A stretch of 7,338 nucleotides of DNA from an uncultured Bacteroidota bacterium (lineage in GTDB: Bacteria; Bacteroidota; Bacteroidia; UKL13-3): contig CAISTO010000176.1 of assembly GCA_903888395.1 (NCBI GenBank), forward strand, positions 1-7,338, given 5' to 3'. Made by a program: the position numbers and the translations under genes. Below, in pieces: positions 1 to 5,455 of this stretch (the first letter of the stretch is position 1; every line of letters starts with the position of its first letter). The notes under the pieces were generated by a model. It had not been told where the DNA came from. It made no database searches and worked only from the letters and a program-made list of their open reading frames with translations.

Positions 1-108
1 TAAACAAAGTAATATTAGTGATTTTTATTTGGATTTATATTATAAAACGAAGATTATTATAAATTGTTAAATCACATTTATTTTAAATACAAACTAAAAA
101 TTTAAAAT
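1..108. other. AT-rich non-coding left edge
   Basis: I see no open reading frame, RNA gene or clear repeat here. The stretch is almost pure A/T and leads into the first pair of TTTCAGT repeats. Together with the next 250 bases it makes a gene-free region of 357 bases in front of the integrase, occupied by the attachment site described in the following entries. If the attachment site is an undivided attP, this segment would be the opposite end of the same element. Confidence 0.5.
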
Positions 109-109
109 G

Positions 110-131
110 TTTCAGTAATGTTTCAGTAAAA
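110..131. repeat. Paired TTTCAGT repeats left of the att core (candidate integrase arm sites)
   Basis: TTTCAGTAATG (110-120) is followed directly by TTTCAGTAAAA (121-131), two copies 11 bp apart. The same heptamer recurs on the other side of the tRNA-derived core. Arm-binding tyrosine recombinases of the lambda/IntDOT type recognise short direct repeats flanking the core through an N-terminal domain, so arm-type sites are the natural reading. The repeats are seen directly; the function is inferred. Confidence 0.55.
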
Positions 132-178
132 TAATTAAACTTAGTTAAAACACATATAAATAGGGCTTAATTAGAAAA

Positions 179-202
179 GTTCGAATCTCTCCGGATCCAC
201 CA
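179..202 (+). other. tRNA 3'-end fragment, attachment-site core
   Basis: The sequence reads as the 3' end of a tRNA: G53, T-loop TTCGAAT (180-186), 3' T-stem strand CTCTC (187-191), acceptor strand CGGATCC (192-198), discriminator A199 and CCA (200-202). The bases before it (AAAAG) pair only partly with CTCTC, and no D-arm, anticodon arm or 5' acceptor strand lies upstream, so this is not a tRNA gene. A 3' tRNA fragment beside an integrase gene is the classic signature of a tRNA-targeting element that carries the end of its target. The matching tRNA would begin with roughly GGATCCG; I cannot assign its amino acid, and a tmRNA end is not excluded. Confidence 0.7.
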
Positions 203-222
203 CCAACAATTCAGTAACATTT

Positions 223-257
223 AACTCGCTTTATTTCAATAATATAGCGAGTTTTTT
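223..257 (+). terminator. Rho-independent terminator just after the tRNA fragment
   Basis: AACTCGCT (223-230) pairs perfectly with AGCGAGTT (246-253) across a 15-nt loop, and a T run follows (252-257). It starts 20 bp after the CCA of the tRNA fragment. It would end the transcript of the tRNA gene reconstituted on integration, or shield int from outside transcription. The loop is long and the stem AT-rich, so strength is uncertain. Confidence 0.6.
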
Positions 258-292
258 GTTTCAGTAAGTTTCAGTTATATTCATTTTATACC

Positions 293-300
293 TATATTTG
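293..300 (+). promoter_or_regulatory. Candidate Bacteroidetes -7 box for the int operon
   Basis: TATATTTG matches the Bacteroidetes -7 consensus TAnnTTTG and ends 57 bp before the integrase start. No good TTTG-type -33 element is visible at the expected distance; the TTTC at 269-272 is the nearest. The box touches the TTTCAGT copy at 301, which fits control by integrase binding. Based on one motif match only. Confidence 0.4.
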
Positions 301-329
301 TTTCAGTGATGTTTCACCTTAAAAAATTT

Positions 330-347
330 GTTTCAGTTTATTGAAAC
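330..347. promoter_or_regulatory. Inverted repeat GTTTCA-N6-TGAAAC in the int leader
   Basis: GTTTCA (330-335) and TGAAAC (342-347) are perfect inverted arms around a 6-bp spacer, ending 10 bp before the int start codon. The left arm is one of the TTTCAGT repeats. It could be a two-sided protein site or a small RNA hairpin limiting int translation. The sequence alone does not choose between these. Confidence 0.4.
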
Positions 348-357
348 ATAAATAAAA

Positions 358-1530
358 ATGGAAAAACTTTCTTTTACTACTAAATTTTTTACTGATCCTA
401 ATAATGTTATTTACTTAAGAATAACTGTTAATCGTAAAAAAGCAGAGATCTCAACTAAGAGAGTTATTTCTCCTAAAAAATGGGATCCTAAAAGTCAAAA
501 AGCGAAAGGTGAACCTGAACTTAATTCATATTTATTACATATAGAAAATGATGTAACTAGAATTCATTCTAAACTAATTAATGATGGAAAAGAAGTCACT
601 GCAAAAAACATAAAAGATATATTTTTAGGTAAAGACGAAAAAAGCATTTCTCTTATTAACTATCTAAACGACCATATAATTGAAATTGCACAGCTTTCAT
701 CACAATATAAACTTAGTACAATTAAACGTTATGAAACTATTCAAAGACATTTAGAAGAGTTTCTTGGCACAATAAATAATGAAAGCATAAAATTAAATAA
801 TGTTGATATAAAAATAATTAGTCATTTCGATCACTTTCTTAAAACAAAAAAGAACATCAGTACAAATACATCAGCAAAATATCTTACCCTTTTAAAAGGT
901 ATTTTTCTCAAAGCATTAAGACAAGAAACAATTGATAGAAATCCATTTACAAATTTCATTTTTAAAACGACAGAGGTAACTAAAGAATTTTTAACTCAAG
1001 AAGAATTAGATAACCTTGAAAATATAAATATTGATAATGAAAGTCTAAATAAAGTTAGAGATACTTTTTTATTTTCTTCCTATACTGGCTTGCGATTTAG
1101 TGATGCATATGATTTAAAAACTACTGATGTTAAAAAAGAAAAAGATGGACAATATTGGATAACTATCAAAAAAATAATAAAAACTGGTAAACCGTTAAGA
1201 ATTCCTTTACTTAATAAAGCTTTAAAAATTATTGATAAACATAAAAAATTTGGAGAAATAACAGGAAGACTTCTACCAATAATAAGCAATCAAAAAACAA
1301 ATGCTTATTTGAAAATTCTAGCAGATTTTGCTAGTATAGATAAGAACCTTACTCACCATTGCGCAAGGCATACATTTGCGACAACAGTAACACTTTCAAA
1401 TAAAATTCCAATTGAAGTTGTTAGTAATTTATTAGGGCATTCAAATCTAAAATCAACTCAAATTTATGCTAAAATTACTGATCAATATCTTAAAACAATG
1501 ACAAAATCACTAAATAAAAAACTGAAATGA
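358..1530 (+). CDS. Tyrosine recombinase / site-specific integrase
   Basis: A 390-aa integrase that would catalyse strand exchange between the element's att core and a host tRNA gene. An N-terminal arm-binding domain (about 1-95, with the typical IYLRITVNRKKAEIST and ISPKKWDP segments) is followed by a SAM-like core-binding domain (about 98-205) and the catalytic domain (about 210-390). Visible catalytic residues are R246 in TGLRFSDA, probable K275 in IKTGK, H334 and R337 in HCAR, H361 in LLGHSN and the nucleophile Y370 in STQIYAKI. The set is complete, so the enzyme is probably active. Length fits the Bacteroidetes mobile-element integrase family. The ATG follows an A-rich leader without a Shine-Dalgarno sequence, normal for this phylum. 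Its last bases overlap the next gene. Confidence 0.96.
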   Translation: MEKLSFTTKFFTDPNNVIYLRITVNRKKAEISTKRVISPKKWDPKSQKAKGEPELNSYLLHIENDVTRIHSKLINDGKEVTAKNIKDIFLGKDEKSISLINYLNDHIIEIAQLSSQYKLSTIKRYETIQRHLEEFLGTINNESIKLNNVDIKIISHFDHFLKTKKNISTNTSAKYLTLLKGIFLKALRQETIDRNPFTNFIFKTTEVTKEFLTQEELDNLENINIDNESLNKVRDTFLFSSYTGLRFSDAYDLKTTDVKKEKDGQYWITIKKIIKTGKPLRIPLLNKALKIIDKHKKFGEITGRLLPIISNQKTNAYLKILADFASIDKNLTHHCARHTFATTVTLSNKIPIEVVSNLLGHSNLKSTQIYAKITDQYLKTMTKSLNKKLK

Positions 1531-2144
1531 ATTTAAATGACTCTGAAAAGGAAATTTTGAGCATAATTCAAAATGAAAAAATATATTATCAAAAAATATT
1601 TGAAATTATTCACGAAGATAAAATTCAACTAAATGATGAATTTATTAATCTATTGCATGATTCATTTGTAGATGTTTTTTTTAATCAATTACTGAATATA
1701 AATGAAGAAGCAAGAATTGACCATTTAGATGAAACAATTAATACATTTAAAACAGTTTTTAATAATCTTATAATTGATTATAGCCCTGAATTTGAAACTC
1801 AAAAACTAATTATATTAGCGAAAAATATAATTGGAACATTAAAGAAAAAAATAAAATTACTTAGTGGTTATGAAAATAAAAAACTATCACATCCTATACA
1901 AGTCAATTGTGATAATGTAGTTTTAGCTTCAATATTTCTAGAACTTAGCAAGCAGCTATTCATTGAAAAGAAAATAGAAAGAAGGATATCACACCTAATT
2001 TCTGATAATTTCTTAAGTAAAAATGGAACACCTATAAAACTTGAAACAATTTATAAAGAAATGACAGAAGGTGGAGGAATTACACAAAAAGCAAAAGATA
2101 ATACTAAAGCAATTTTAGAAAAAATTATCAATAAGTTAATTTAA
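1527..2144 (+). CDS. Unknown 205-aa protein co-transcribed with the integrase
   Basis: I do not recognise this protein. Its ATG overlaps the integrase stop codon (ATGA, 1527-1530), so the two genes are translationally coupled and probably act together. It is Lys/Glu/Ile/Asn-rich with no signal peptide or membrane segment, and looks mostly alpha-helical and cytoplasmic. Residues about 125-180, ending in a segment with NGTPIKLETIYKEMT, have the loose feel of the C-terminal part of RteC-like regulatory proteins found on Bacteroidetes elements, but the likeness is too weak for a name. Roles consistent with the position are an accessory or directionality factor for recombination, or a regulator of int. 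A hairpin at 2168-2193 appears to close this two-gene operon. Confidence 0.85.
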   Translation: MNLNDSEKEILSIIQNEKIYYQKIFEIIHEDKIQLNDEFINLLHDSFVDVFFNQLLNINEEARIDHLDETINTFKTVFNNLIIDYSPEFETQKLIILAKNIIGTLKKKIKLLSGYENKKLSHPIQVNCDNVVLASIFLELSKQLFIEKKIERRISHLISDNFLSKNGTPIKLETIYKEMTEGGGITQKAKDNTKAILEKIINKLI

Positions 2145-2151
2145 AACCCTA

Positions 2152-2168
2152 ATTATCAATGTGATAAT
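2152..2168. promoter_or_regulatory. Perfect 7-bp inverted repeat ATTATCA-ATG-TGATAAT
   Basis: ATTATCA (2152-2158) and TGATAAT (2162-2168) are perfect inverted arms with a 3-bp spacer, 7 bp after the stop of the 205-aa gene. The short spacer suits a dimeric DNA-binding protein better than a terminator, and no T run follows. The small helix-turn-helix protein encoded downstream or the integrase module could be the binder; this is inference. Confidence 0.4.
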
Positions 2169-2197
2169 AGAGGTATGGCATTTTACACCTCTAATTT
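2168..2197 (+). terminator. Likely terminator of the int operon
   Basis: TAGAGGT (2168-2174) pairs perfectly with ACCTCTA (2187-2193) across a 12-nt loop and is followed by ATTTAATTTG, a broken T run. It lies 23 bp after the stop of the 205-aa gene and before the promoter region of the next operon, the right place for a terminator. The weak T tract keeps confidence moderate. Confidence 0.5.
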
Positions 2198-2199
2198 AA

Positions 2200-2232
2200 T
2201 TTGATCTATAAACTAATATTGTGATATAATTT
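2200..2232 (+). promoter_or_regulatory. Candidate promoter for the HTH-primase operon
   Basis: TTTG (2200-2203) lies 21 bp before TATAATTT (2225-2232), an approximate fit to the Bacteroidetes TTTG...TAnnTTTG arrangement that also contains a sigma-70-like TATAAT. It overlaps the left arm of the inverted repeat described next, so a protein bound there would block it. AT richness makes chance matches easy. Confidence 0.3.
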
Positions 2233-2249
2233 AAAATATATTACAATAT
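2216..2249. promoter_or_regulatory. 13-bp inverted repeat over the HTH gene start (candidate operator)
   Basis: ATATTGTGATATA (2216-2228) and TATATTACAATAT (2237-2249) are inverted arms matching at 12 of 13 positions around an 8-bp spacer. The right arm runs into the ATG at 2248. Its place across the promoter region and start codon of a DNA-binding protein gene suggests an autoregulatory operator; a translation-blocking RNA hairpin is the alternative. Confidence 0.5.
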
Positions 2250-2535
2250 GAAAAACCTAATCTTAATCAATCAAGAAACATTAAATGAATTCAATTTTAA
2301 ATTGGATTCTATTCTCAATCAGTTAGAGAATAAACCTGAAACCCAAAAAGAATGGCTATCTGCAAATGAGGCTATGCAAATTCTTGGAATCAAACAAACA
2401 ACCTTATGGTCTTATCGAAAGGAAGGTAAATTAACTTTCACTAAAGTAAACAAGAAAGTTTACTTTTTGAAGAAGGATATTTTTAAACTTCTAAATCAAA
2501 ATAAAGTAATAGGTTTTAATTTAAAAAGCGCGTAA
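2248..2535 (+). CDS. Small excisionase-like helix-turn-helix protein
   Basis: A 95-aa DNA-binding protein of the MerR-like HTH_17/excisionase family. After a helical N-terminal stretch (1-30) comes the domain: EWLSANEAMQILGIKQTTLW (35-54) gives the helix-turn-helix, GKLTFTKVNKKVYFLKKD is the wing, and a final helix carries DIFKLLNQ. Members on Bacteroidetes mobile elements sit beside replication or mobilisation genes and act as excision factors or regulators. Here it is the first gene of an operon: the primase-helicase begins 2 bp after its stop. The inverted repeat across its start suggests it controls itself. The sequence does not show whether it is a directionality factor, a repressor or a replication initiator helper. 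Confidence 0.88.
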   Translation: MKNLILINQETLNEFNFKLDSILNQLENKPETQKEWLSANEAMQILGIKQTTLWSYRKEGKLTFTKVNKKVYFLKKDIFKLLNQNKVIGFNLKSA

Positions 2536-2537
2536 TT

Positions 2538-4523
2538 ATGAATCATAAAATATCATTTTTCAAATCTGTTTTGGATAAACAACCTGAAACAAAAAATTTT
2601 AGTCAAATAATAGACGAAATTAAAGGAGAAAAATATTCTCAAGTAATTTCGGAAATTCGACAAACAAATGAAAAACAAGAACGAGATGCGCTAAAAAAAA
2701 TACTGCCATGTGTGACGGTTTCAGGTGAATTTCAAAATGGTCATTCTATAAAAAATTTAGTTAAACATAGTGGTCTATTACAAGTTGATATTGATAACCT
2801 AACAGATCCTGAAAAAACAAAAGAATTACTTTCAAATGACAAATACACCTATGTTTGTTTTATAAGCCCTTCTGGTAATGGAGTTAAAGTTATTGTTAAG
2901 ATTGATAAAGAACAACACCTAGATTGTTTTAATTATATAAAACAACATTATTTGATCTGCTATAAAATTAGAATAGATGAGAGCTGCAAAGATGTATCAC
3001 GCTTAATGTATTTAAGTCATGATAAATTTATTTATATAAACGAAAAATCAATGTCATTAAATAAAACACTAAATCAAGTTGGAAATGCTGTAATGATTCT
3101 AGAACAACAAAAAATAGATGTGACAGACAGTTATCAAAATTATTTAAACATCGGCTTTGCCTTAGCAGATGAATTCAATGAAGAAGGACGAGATTTTTAT
3201 CACCGAATATCAAAAATAAATAATAAATATGATTTTAATGAGTGTAATAGTCAATTTGACAAATGTTTAAAAAGTGACAAAGAAGGCATAAAAATTGGAA
3301 CATTATTCCACATTATTAAAAGTTTTGACAAGACAATTTTTGAGAAAAACAAAACAATTGAAAAAAATGATATAAATACTCCCAAAAAAAAATCTTCAAA
3401 TATGGAGATTATCAAAAATTACATTAGTACGAAATATGATTTGCGACTTAATATAGTCTCAAATGAAATGGAATACAAATTTAAAGAAGAATCAATATAT
3501 AACCCATTTAATGAAAGTAATTTATATGTTGAGTTATTATCTAACAATTACAATACATCACAAGCAAATCTAACTGCCTTATTAAGATCAGATTTTGTTT
3601 TATCCTTTGATCCAATAAAGGATTATTTTAAGGAATTACCAGCATGGGATCAAAAAACAGATTATATTAAACAACTATGCGACTTTATTAAGATAAACGA
3701 CCATACTAGATTTGACAATCACTTTAAAAAAGCATTAGTGAGATGTATAGCATGTACTTTAGATGGCTATATTAATAAGCATGCTTTTATTTTAATTGGT
3801 GGTCAAAGTTCAGGAAAAACTTATTTAACGAGGTGGTTATGTCCAGATCCACTTAAAGATTATATTGCTGAAAATATTAATACAGACAAGGATAGTTTAA
3901 TAGCGTTGTCCGAAAATTTTTTCATAATAATGGATGAATTAGCCAGCTTAGCAAAAAAAGAAATAAATTCATTGAAGAGTATATTTACAAAAGACAAAGT
4001 TAAGGTGCGAAGGCCATTTGATAGAAGAGTAACCACAACGGTTAGAAGAGCCAATTTTTTCGGATCCACTAATAATGAAGAATTTTTATCAGACGAAACA
4101 GGTTCGGTTAGATGGCTTTGTTTTAAAATTGATTCAATTGATTTTAATTATTCAAATGTGATAGATAAAAATGGTTTATGGACTCAGGCTTATCATTTGT
4201 ATAAAAATGGATATAAGTATGAATTAACAAGAGAAGAGTTATTAGAAAACGAGATTATCAATTCTAATCATCAAAATTCAACCCAAGAAATAGAATTAAT
4301 ACAAAAGCATTATGAACCATCTAATGAGGCAACTGGAGGCAAATTTGTTACACCTACTGACATAATGAACCAATTGGGTACCAAGTACGGAAATAATATA
4401 CGAATTTCAAATGTCGGCCTAGGCAAAGCCTTAACATTTTTGAAATTTGAAAGGGTTACAAGAAAGCAAAATAATGGTAAATTTTCAATAAAAGGATATT
4501 TTGTTTTTGAAAATTTCGAATAA
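2538..4523 (+). CDS. BT4734-like/VirE-type primase-helicase (replication protein)
   Basis: A 661-aa cytoplasmic replication enzyme that probably primes and unwinds the element's DNA. The N-terminal BT4734-like (VirE_N) domain, about 1-180, belongs to the archaeo-eukaryotic-type primase superfamily; QVDIDNL (82-88) supplies the acidic metal-binding motif, with SPSGNGVKV (110-118) and SCKDVSRLMY typical of the family. A PriCT-2-like region spans about 186-262. The VirE-type P-loop NTPase, about 290-545, has Walker A GGQSSGKT (421-428), Walker B FIIMDE (462-467), a sensor-like GSTNN (509-513) and a conserved-looking R525 in GSVRW. Residues about 596-660 look like a winged helix. All key motifs are present. 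Translation is probably coupled to the upstream HTH gene (2-bp gap). A repeat cluster resembling an origin follows its stop directly. Confidence 0.93.
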   Translation: MNHKISFFKSVLDKQPETKNFSQIIDEIKGEKYSQVISEIRQTNEKQERDALKKILPCVTVSGEFQNGHSIKNLVKHSGLLQVDIDNLTDPEKTKELLSNDKYTYVCFISPSGNGVKVIVKIDKEQHLDCFNYIKQHYLICYKIRIDESCKDVSRLMYLSHDKFIYINEKSMSLNKTLNQVGNAVMILEQQKIDVTDSYQNYLNIGFALADEFNEEGRDFYHRISKINNKYDFNECNSQFDKCLKSDKEGIKIGTLFHIIKSFDKTIFEKNKTIEKNDINTPKKKSSNMEIIKNYISTKYDLRLNIVSNEMEYKFKEESIYNPFNESNLYVELLSNNYNTSQANLTALLRSDFVLSFDPIKDYFKELPAWDQKTDYIKQLCDFIKINDHTRFDNHFKKALVRCIACTLDGYINKHAFILIGGQSSGKTYLTRWLCPDPLKDYIAENINTDKDSLIALSENFFIIMDELASLAKKEINSLKSIFTKDKVKVRRPFDRRVTTTVRRANFFGSTNNEEFLSDETGSVRWLCFKIDSIDFNYSNVIDKNGLWTQAYHLYKNGYKYELTREELLENEIINSNHQNSTQEIELIQKHYEPSNEATGGKFVTPTDIMNQLGTKYGNNIRISNVGLGKALTFLKFERVTRKQNNGKFSIKGYFVFENFE

Positions 4524-4524
4524 C

Positions 4525-4683
4525 ATCTTACTCTTCTTACCTAAATTAATAAATGAATAGTATTTACTATTAAAGTAACTTATTATATAGAGTTGAATTC
4601 AACTTACTTATCTTACTCATTTGATTGATTTATTTTATAATTATTAATAATATAAAAGGTAAGTAAGTAACTAAAGTAAGAAG
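4525..4683. repeat. CTTACT/GTAAG repeat cluster, candidate replication origin
   Basis: Starting one base after the primase-helicase stop, a short motif recurs on both strands: ATCTTACTC as an exact direct repeat (4525-4533 and 4610-4618), CTTCTTAC (4533-4540) inverted as GTAAGAAG (4676-4683), CTTACTTA (4603-4610) inverted as TAAGTAAG (4660-4667), and overlapping GTAAG units at 4659-4667. The space between the arms is extremely AT-rich (4619-4655). Clustered short repeats beside an AT-rich unwinding region, next to a replication gene, are typical of origins of plasmids and satellites. The repeats are seen; origin function is inferred. Low sequence complexity may exaggerate the pattern. Confidence 0.45.
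4591..4604. promoter_or_regulatory. Perfect 14-bp palindrome AGTTGAATTCAACT
   Basis: AGTTGAATTCAACT is its own reverse complement with no spacer, and lies in the middle of the CTTACT/GTAAG cluster. It could be a dimer binding site within a candidate origin. Small perfect palindromes also arise by chance in AT-rich DNA. Confidence 0.4.
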
Positions 4684-4881
4684 TTTATGCAGTTTTGCTA
4701 ACAAAATCAATATAAACGAATAAATAAAAGCTATAATAACATATAAAAAACATGTAAAAAAAATACAAATCAAATAGAGGTTAAATTGAAAAGACTTATT
4801 TACACTAAAATTGACAAATATACCAATCAACTTTTCTTAATAAATAACAAAAAATAAATTTAAACAAAATATAAAAAATAA
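4684..4881. other. Gene-free AT-rich stretch
   Basis: I find no supportable gene, strong hairpin or clear promoter here. Together with the repeat cluster it makes a 358-base non-coding gap between the primase-helicase and the zinc-ribbon gene. The reverse strand has a hydrophobic open frame (4630-4830), discussed among the rejected items. Confidence 0.5.
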
Positions 4882-5061
4882 ATGGAAAATAAACCTATAG
4901 GCCGAAGTGAAAAGGGACATATTATTTATGAAGCAAAGTGTAAAATATGTCAAAAGTATTTTAATGCTAAAAAAAACAACACTTTATGTTGTTCAAATGC
5001 ATGCAGATCTCTTAAAATGCAAATTAAAAGAAGAGAATATTTTAAAAATTTTTATAATTAA
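4882..5061 (+). CDS. 59-aa Cys4 zinc-ribbon microprotein
   Basis: A short open frame beginning MENKPIGRSEKG and ending in a basic, aromatic tail (RREYFKNFYN). It holds a treble-clef-like pattern of four metal-ligand cysteines: C20-x2-C23, then C36 or C37 and C41 in LCCSNACRSLKMQ. The layout CxxC-x(12-13)-C-x(3-4)-C followed by Arg/Lys is that of many tiny bacterial zinc-finger proteins with a YCSxxCR signature, often carried on plasmids, phages and integrative elements. Zinc binding is strongly suggested; the partner (DNA, RNA or protein) is unknown. The start follows an A-rich leader as in the other genes. It points the same way as the replication operon but 358 bp downstream, so it probably has its own promoter. 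Confidence 0.72.
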   Translation: MENKPIGRSEKGHIIYEAKCKICQKYFNAKKNNTLCCSNACRSLKMQIKRREYFKNFYN

Positions 5062-5108
5062 AAAATCATGCAAACATTATTAGATTAATTATATTTTACT
5101 TCAATTAT

Positions 5109-5134
5109 GTAAACGAACTGTTTACTTTATTTTA
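5109..5134 (+). terminator. Weak hairpin after the zinc-ribbon gene
   Basis: GTAAAC (5109-5114) pairs with GTTTAC (5120-5125) over a 5-nt loop and is followed by TTTATTTTA. It lies 47 bp after the zinc-ribbon stop and could end that transcript before it meets the opposing genes. The stem is only six mostly A/T pairs. Confidence 0.3.
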
Positions 5135-5371
5135 GTATGAAGTGGTAATTTCGAAATAGTATTTATTGAATTTAAATTTGGTGTCGGTCCTATTAATTCA
5201 ATAAAATTTGTAATATTTGAAAATATTATGGCGTATGAAAACGTTTTAGCATCAGTATGTTTGGCATTTATCACTCCAACAATATTCCCTTTTAAATCAA
5301 ACATTGGCCCCACCACTAGTACAAGTTTTAATTGGAACTGAAATTTGGTATGATATTACAGACCAGATATG
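5122..5371 (-). pseudogene. Remnant of a trypsin-like (S1-type) serine protease, C-terminal part
   Basis: Read on the minus strand, 5371-5312 gives a segment with YQISVPIKTCTSGG. After skipping one base of the GGGG run (5308-5311 on the plus strand), it continues as PMFDLKGNIVGVINAKH and then TFSYAI, FIELIG and ISKLPL to a stop at 5122. This is the region around the catalytic serine of Bacteroidetes trypsin-like peptidases, where the motif is usually QISxPIQPGNSGGPxF. Damage includes the +1 frameshift inside the serine motif, GN changed to CT before SGG, a stop (TGA, 5372-5374) upstream in frame, and no His/Asp half of the protease anywhere. Faint similarity may reach 5085. It follows the 621-aa gene in the same direction, so it may be the decayed second gene of an operon, or a fragment left by recombination. 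Confidence 0.75.
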
Positions 5372-5455
5372 TCATCGAATGAAAAGTATTTGGGAAGTTT
5401 TGAAAGTCATCTAATTCTGTGTTAGAGAATTTTATAGACAGATATTATCTAGATA

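Larger units (their letters stand above)
209..347. repeat. TTTCAGT repeat array right of the att core (candidate integrase arm sites)
   Basis: Copies on this side are ATTCAGTAACA (209-219, one mismatch), TTTCAGTAAG (259-268), TTTCAGTTAT (269-278), TTTCAGTGATG (301-311), a degenerate TTTCACC (312-318), TTTCAGTTTA (331-340) and an inverted TTGAAAC (341-347). Spacing within pairs is 10 or 11 bp, about one helical turn. The array fills the space between core and integrase and overlaps the likely int promoter, so integrase binding could also repress its own gene. I saw no exact copy elsewhere in the window by eye. Confidence 0.55.

Noticed and set aside
110..202. A complete tRNA gene ending at 202
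   Set aside because: No D-arm, anticodon arm or 5' acceptor strand can be found upstream, and two T-stem positions do not pair.
1080..1289. 69-codon open frame on the minus strand
   Set aside because: Lies wholly inside the integrase catalytic domain on the opposite strand; low-complexity product with no recognisable motif.
3860..4069. 69-codon open frame on the minus strand
   Set aside because: Antisense to the P-loop and sensor region of the primase-helicase, whose conserved motifs explain the sequence.
4061..4070. CGGATCCAC, resembling the att core acceptor strand, as a second attachment site
   Set aside because: Only nine bases match, and they encode the conserved GSTN sensor motif of the primase-helicase; the T-loop part of the core is absent.
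4525..4683. CRISPR array
   Set aside because: The repeats are under 10 bp, irregularly spaced and on both strands; no constant long repeat with regular spacers and no cas genes.
4630..4830. 66-codon hydrophobic open frame on the minus strand, resembling a small membrane protein
   Set aside because: Starts with TTG, covers the candidate origin repeats, and its Ile/Leu/Phe richness is what AT-rich DNA gives by default; no motif or convincing start context.
4786..4857. 23-codon plus-strand frame starting with TTG after AGAGG
   Set aside because: Too short, non-ATG start, and no sign of conservation that I can judge; the AGAGG is probably chance.
5304..5414. Plus-strand open frame containing IGTEIWYDITDQ
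   Set aside because: It is antisense to the much more convincing serine-protease relic and has no start codon context or family likeness.
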